A stretch of DNA of 7,610 nt from Verrucomicrobiia bacterium. Its GTDB lineage: Bacteria > Verrucomicrobiota > Verrucomicrobiia > Limisphaerales > UBA1319. Both the position numbers and the translations under genes were made by a program. Of the stretch, positions 5,052 to 7,610 are shown in pieces; position 1 is the first letter of the stretch, and each line of letters begins with the position of its first letter. The DNA is taken from positions 1 to 7,610 of the forward strand of contig JADGRT010000131.1 of NCBI GenBank assembly GCA_017880715.1, read 5' to 3'. A model generated the notes under the pieces. The model was not told where the DNA came from. It made no database searches and saw only the letters and a list, made by a program, of their open reading frames with translations.

Positions 5052-5861
5052 ATGAGCACGGGTTATCACATTGTGGTATGCGGCAGCGTGGTGCCGGATC
5101 CGCTCCAAACCCTGGAACCGATCGCCAGCCCCGCTGGACCAGCCCTGAAAAACGAGCTGATGCTGCCCGCCATTCTCGATCCCTGGGCAAGTCACAGCCT
5201 TTATGAAGCCGCCCACTTGGCCAAACAAAACCCCGGCAGCAAGGTGTGGCTGGTCAGCCTGGGGCCCAAGGCCAAACTCCAGCAAATGATGATGAATATC
5301 GCCCAAAAAGTCCCTTTCGAACTGGTCGCACTCGATGGCCTGGCGGGCGGATTCACCGAAGCCTTCGAAGTCGCCTTCGCCCTGTCCGACGCCATTCAGG
5401 CCATCCCCGGCCTCGATCGTTCGCGCCTTCTGGTTTTCGGCGGTTGGGAATCGGCGTCTCGCGGCGCCGGCGCCACCCTGCAGATTATTGGCGAACGGTT
5501 GGGCATCAGCGATCAATTCCAAGGCGTGGACCAGTTGACCCTTAATCCGGACGGCACGCTCCAGGTGCTGGAACGCATCGAAGGCGGCAAACACCAGGTT
5601 TCCACTTGCGCCGGCTTGCCCATCCTGATCGGCTGGGCCACCGGCAACCTGCGCGAGCCGCCTAACAATCCGCAGATTGGCATGGCCAATATGCGCACGG
5701 TCATGCCCGCCCTGCAGCGTGCCAAGCCCGTTAAAATTGGCGCTGAAGGCGTCACCTATGCCAGTGTCACCCTGCCCAAACAGAGGCGCGAAACCAAGGT
5801 GGTTAAAAGCATGTCGCCCGACGACATTGCCAAAGAAATCGCCACGTGGATTAACCAGTAA
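5052..5861 (+). CDS. etfB: Electron transfer flavoprotein beta subunit, divergent
   Basis: This 269-residue protein is a little longer than a typical EtfB (~250-260). Family features are: N-terminal strand YHIVVCGSVVPDP (5-17); LDPWASHSLYEAAHLA (42-57), matching the canonical NPFD-E-A-EEA-L segment; SKVWLVSLGP (63-72); LLVFGGWESASRGAGATLQIIGERLG (126-151), at the place of the AMP/FAD-binding loop; and ERIEGGKHQVSTCAGLPILIG (174-194), then NLREPPNNPQIGMANMR, matching the EGG...LP and LNEPR...I-K-A-K blocks. EtfB pairs with EtfA to shuttle electrons between flavoprotein dehydrogenases and an acceptor. The usual D-x-x-QxGQ signature of the AMP/FAD site is absent. It lies 8 bp before etfA. No Shine-Dalgarno precedes the ATG; a TATTAA element lies 7 nt upstream. 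Confidence 0.88.
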   Translation: MSTGYHIVVCGSVVPDPLQTLEPIASPAGPALKNELMLPAILDPWASHSLYEAAHLAKQNPGSKVWLVSLGPKAKLQQMMMNIAQKVPFELVALDGLAGGFTEAFEVAFALSDAIQAIPGLDRSRLLVFGGWESASRGAGATLQIIGERLGISDQFQGVDQLTLNPDGTLQVLERIEGGKHQVSTCAGLPILIGWATGNLREPPNNPQIGMANMRTVMPALQRAKPVKIGAEGVTYASVTLPKQRRETKVVKSMSPDDIAKEIATWINQ

Positions 5862-5869
5862 TTTCGACT

Positions 5870-6904
5870 ATGGAAACCGTTCTTTTCTTAACCTCGGTCG
5901 AACCCGATGGCACGCTGGCCAAGCCCGCCTTGGAAACCTTGAACGCCGCCCTATCCCTTGCCGCTGGCTTGGACAATGCCCCTCTCATTGTGGGCTTGGT
6001 TGGCGACGCGGCTCAGTCGGCCGCCAACACTATTGCCACCTGCGGCGCGGCGACCTTTCTCGCCGTCACCGGCGGCGATTTCACGTCCTCACGTTACGCC
6101 ACCGATGCGGCAGCGGCTGAAGCGCTAGCCAAGGCCGCCCACGCGACCGTGATCATCGCCCCGGCCACCTCCCGTTGGTCCCGGGTCATGGCCGGCGTAG
6201 CGTGCCGGCTGGGTGGCCGCATCGATACTCATGCCACGGCAATCACGGTAACCAGCGGCGTCCCGTTGATCACCCGCTGGTATTATCGCCAACGCATGGT
6301 AGCCACCCAGCACCGGGCTCAACGTCCCTGGGTCATCACCCTCGACCCGGGTTGCGCCGAACCGTGGAACGGATCGGCGGGCATCGCCCAACTCGAATCC
6401 GTGACCGTGAATCTGCCCGCGACCGCGAAGCGGACTACGGTCGTGGGCCTGCAATCTCCGGCGGCCGACGCTCAAACGATTCGCCCGGACGCCAAACTCC
6501 TGTTTGTTGCCGGGGCCGGGTGGACCAAAAAACAAGCGGATGGCCAGATTCACGCGGAAGAAGCTCCAAAGCTGATATTGGATTTTCTAAAAAGCTCGCA
6601 AGCATCGCTGGGCGGCACCAAATCGGTGGTCGATCTGAGCGGCGAAGGCGAGGCCGTCCTGCCGTTCATGACGCATCTGAACCAAGTGGGGCAAACCGGT
6701 GCCACTCCGCGCCATGCCAAAGGCCTGGCCACCTGCTGCCATGGCGAAGAACCCCATGTGGTTGGCTGGCGCTTCGTCAACGAACGCCGCGTGATCAATA
6801 CCGATCCCAATTGCAGTTGGACCCGGGGCAAAGCCGACGTGGTCTATGTCGCCGACGCCTTTGCCGTCATGCGCAAATTGAACGAACGGGTGGCCAAGAA
6901 ATAG
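5870..6904 (+). CDS. etfA: Electron transfer flavoprotein alpha subunit, divergent
   Basis: This 344-residue protein is near the usual EtfA length (~310-340). The N-terminal alpha/beta domain (1-~185) includes ATVIIAPATSRWSRVMAG (92-109) and a LGGRIDTHATAI segment (114-125) matching the LG...D motif of EtfA. The C-terminal FAD-binding domain (~207-344) begins with AKLLFVAGAGW (208-218) and has LNQVGQTG (270-277), the conserved flavin-contact motif. It ends with RRVINTDPNCSWTRGKADVVYVADAFAVMRKL, corresponding to the canonical I-N-x-DP...AD-G-VGD...V-P-L tail. With EtfB it should form a soluble FAD-bearing heterodimer. Departures are Lys251 where most EtfA have the flavin-stacking Arg of SR, and ATCCHGEEPHVVGW where canonical proteins read GISGA-QH-AG. 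Residue equivalences are by eye. Confidence 0.9.
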   Translation: METVLFLTSVEPDGTLAKPALETLNAALSLAAGLDNAPLIVGLVGDAAQSAANTIATCGAATFLAVTGGDFTSSRYATDAAAAEALAKAAHATVIIAPATSRWSRVMAGVACRLGGRIDTHATAITVTSGVPLITRWYYRQRMVATQHRAQRPWVITLDPGCAEPWNGSAGIAQLESVTVNLPATAKRTTVVGLQSPAADAQTIRPDAKLLFVAGAGWTKKQADGQIHAEEAPKLILDFLKSSQASLGGTKSVVDLSGEGEAVLPFMTHLNQVGQTGATPRHAKGLATCCHGEEPHVVGWRFVNERRVINTDPNCSWTRGKADVVYVADAFAVMRKLNERVAKK

Positions 6905-7136
6905 ACAGCCAACAAAAGTAGGAGACGAGGTGACGAGGCTCAAATATTCCGTTCAGGCAACCTCTTAAAATTTCTCGCCGATGAAGCATACTGTCGTACG
7001 CCATGTGAAACTGTGCCTGCAAACGCCCACTTGACGCGGGAGGAGAGAATCGTTACTTTCCCTGATAAGCAGATCGCTGATTGCAGAGGTGAATTGTCGG
7101 CGATGCGGTTGGAACATTTTAACGGATAATGCGTAC
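6905..7136. other. 232-bp gap between etfA and the pseudopilin gene
   Basis: I see no convincing gene here. The stretch holds an 8-bp near-tandem repeat (GACGAGGT/GACGAGGC, 6924-6939) and a weak GAGGT...ACCTC inverted repeat (6927-6931 with 6960-6964) with a 28-nt loop followed by TTAAAATTT, at best a poor terminator for etfBA. The minus-strand ORFs across it continue antisense into the pseudopilin and look like shadows. Confidence 0.5.
7031..7059 (+). promoter_or_regulatory. Candidate promoter for the pseudopilin gene
   Basis: TTGACG (7031-7036) matches five of six -35 positions and is followed after 17 bp by TACTTT (7054-7059), with three of six -10 matches. It would give a 5' leader of about 70 nt. 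A separate GATAAT (7125-7130) lies only 6 nt before the ATG and would imply a leaderless message instead. Neither is verified. Confidence 0.22.
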
Positions 7137-7610
7137 ATGAAATCAATACCCTTCAAACACCACGGTTTCACTCTGATTGAACTGCTGGTGGTTATTGCCA
7201 TCATCGCGATTCTGGCGGGCATGCTGTTGCCGGCATTGGCCAAAGCGAAAACCAAAGGTCAGGGCATCATGTGCATGAACAACAGCAAGCAATTGATGCT
7301 GGGTTGGATGCAATACGCATATGACAATGAAGACCGGGTTGTCAATAATTTCGGGGTTACTGAGACCGTCGCCGAAATAACCGGCAAAACGTTTCGGAAC
7401 TGGGTGAACAACGTCATGACCTGGGGCATCGAGGAATACAACACGAACACCACGTATATTAAAAATGGCATCTTAGCCCCCTACACGGCTGGATCGATCG
7501 GCATCAATAAGTGTCCGGCCGACAATTACCTCAGCGCGGTACAACGCTCAAGGGGATGGAAAGCACGGACACGCAGCATGTCCATGAACGCCTACTTCGG
7601 CCCGTTTAAT
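7137..7610 (+). CDS. Type II secretion/type IV pilus-like pseudopilin, 3' end cut by window
   Basis: 158 codons are visible and the frame is still open at the window end. Residues 1-10 (MKSIPFKHHG) form the short basic prepilin leader; cleavage by prepilin peptidase is expected after G10. The mature protein would begin FTLIELLVVIAIIAILAGMLLPAL, with the conserved Glu at mature position 5 (E15) and a hydrophobic N-terminal helix. Next come AKAKTKGQGIMCMNNSKQLMLGWMQYAYDNEDR and a soluble region with Cys46 and a second Cys in INKCPAD. This is the DUF1559-like/H-X9-DG class of pseudopilins that Verrucomicrobiota and Planctomycetota carry in many copies; the diagnostic C-terminal H-X9-DG box would lie outside the window. 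Its role (secretion, adhesion or surface structure) is unknown. No clear Shine-Dalgarno precedes the ATG. Confidence 0.92.
   Translation, partial: MKSIPFKHHGFTLIELLVVIAIIAILAGMLLPALAKAKTKGQGIMCMNNSKQLMLGWMQYAYDNEDRVVNNFGVTETVAEITGKTFRNWVNNVMTWGIEEYNTNTTYIKNGILAPYTAGSIGINKCPADNYLSAVQRSRGWKARTRSMSMNAYFGPFN

Noticed and set aside
4980..5594. 204-codon minus-strand open frame opposite etfB
   Set aside because: etfB is supported by family motifs over its whole length; this frame has none and is a mirror of it.
6175..6921. 248-codon plus-strand open frame overlapping etfA in another frame
   Set aside because: It is Arg/Gly/Pro/Ser-rich with no motif, while the etfA frame contains QVGQTG and a full C-terminal domain.
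6940..7255. Minus-strand frames in the etfA-pseudopilin gap
   Set aside because: They run antisense into the pseudopilin signal region, lack a ribosome-binding site and show no recognisable domain.
1..7610. CRISPR array, tRNA, rRNA, insertion sequence or prophage genes
   Set aside because: No regularly spaced repeats, cloverleaf-like sequences, transposase motifs or terminal inverted repeats were seen on either strand.

Overview
The window is about 7.6 kb of GC-rich bacterial chromosome, most likely from the Verrucomicrobiota (Pedosphaera/Limisphaerales-like). The main clue is the truncated pseudopilin at the right end. Its prepilin signal is followed by the MLLPALAKAK block and a CMNNSKQL block, a style that is heavily amplified in that phylum. 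Weak or absent Shine-Dalgarno sequences in front of most genes also fit. This assignment is an inference from protein style; the window holds no rRNA.

Layout. (1) Positions 1-2695, minus strand, is an energy-transduction operon read right to left. It encodes a TolQ/ExbB-family proton-channel subunit, a small double zinc-ribbon protein with a C-terminal membrane anchor, a TolR/ExbD-family subunit, a TonB/TolA-like transducer, and the start of a gene for a secreted protein that runs off the left edge. Several junctions overlap (14 bp between TolQ/ExbB and the zinc ribbon; ATGA between ExbD and TonB), so the set is probably translated as a unit. (2) Positions 2847-4809, minus strand, holds an SLC5-type Na+/solute symporter followed 19 bp later by a 69-residue two-helix membrane protein with a good ribosome-binding site. 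A perfectly adjacent tandem pair of 17-bp repeats lies just upstream of the symporter start. (3) Positions 5052-6904, plus strand, diverge from the symporter and encode a two-gene electron-transfer flavoprotein (etfB, etfA). Both subunits are recognisable but depart from canonical signatures. (4) Positions 7137-7610, plus strand, hold the 5' part of a pseudopilin gene.

How the genes work together. The motor genes should convert proton-motive force into work on the periplasm or outer membrane. The symporter is a separate uptake unit. EtfBA should carry electrons between a dehydrogenase and the quinone pool or another acceptor, but no partner gene lies in the window. No CRISPR array, tRNA, rRNA or mobile element was seen. 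The most unusual elements are the tail-anchored zinc-ribbon gene inside the TolQ-TolR operon, the degenerate nucleotide-binding signature of EtfB, and the tandem repeat in front of the symporter. No gap between genes exceeds 300 bp.
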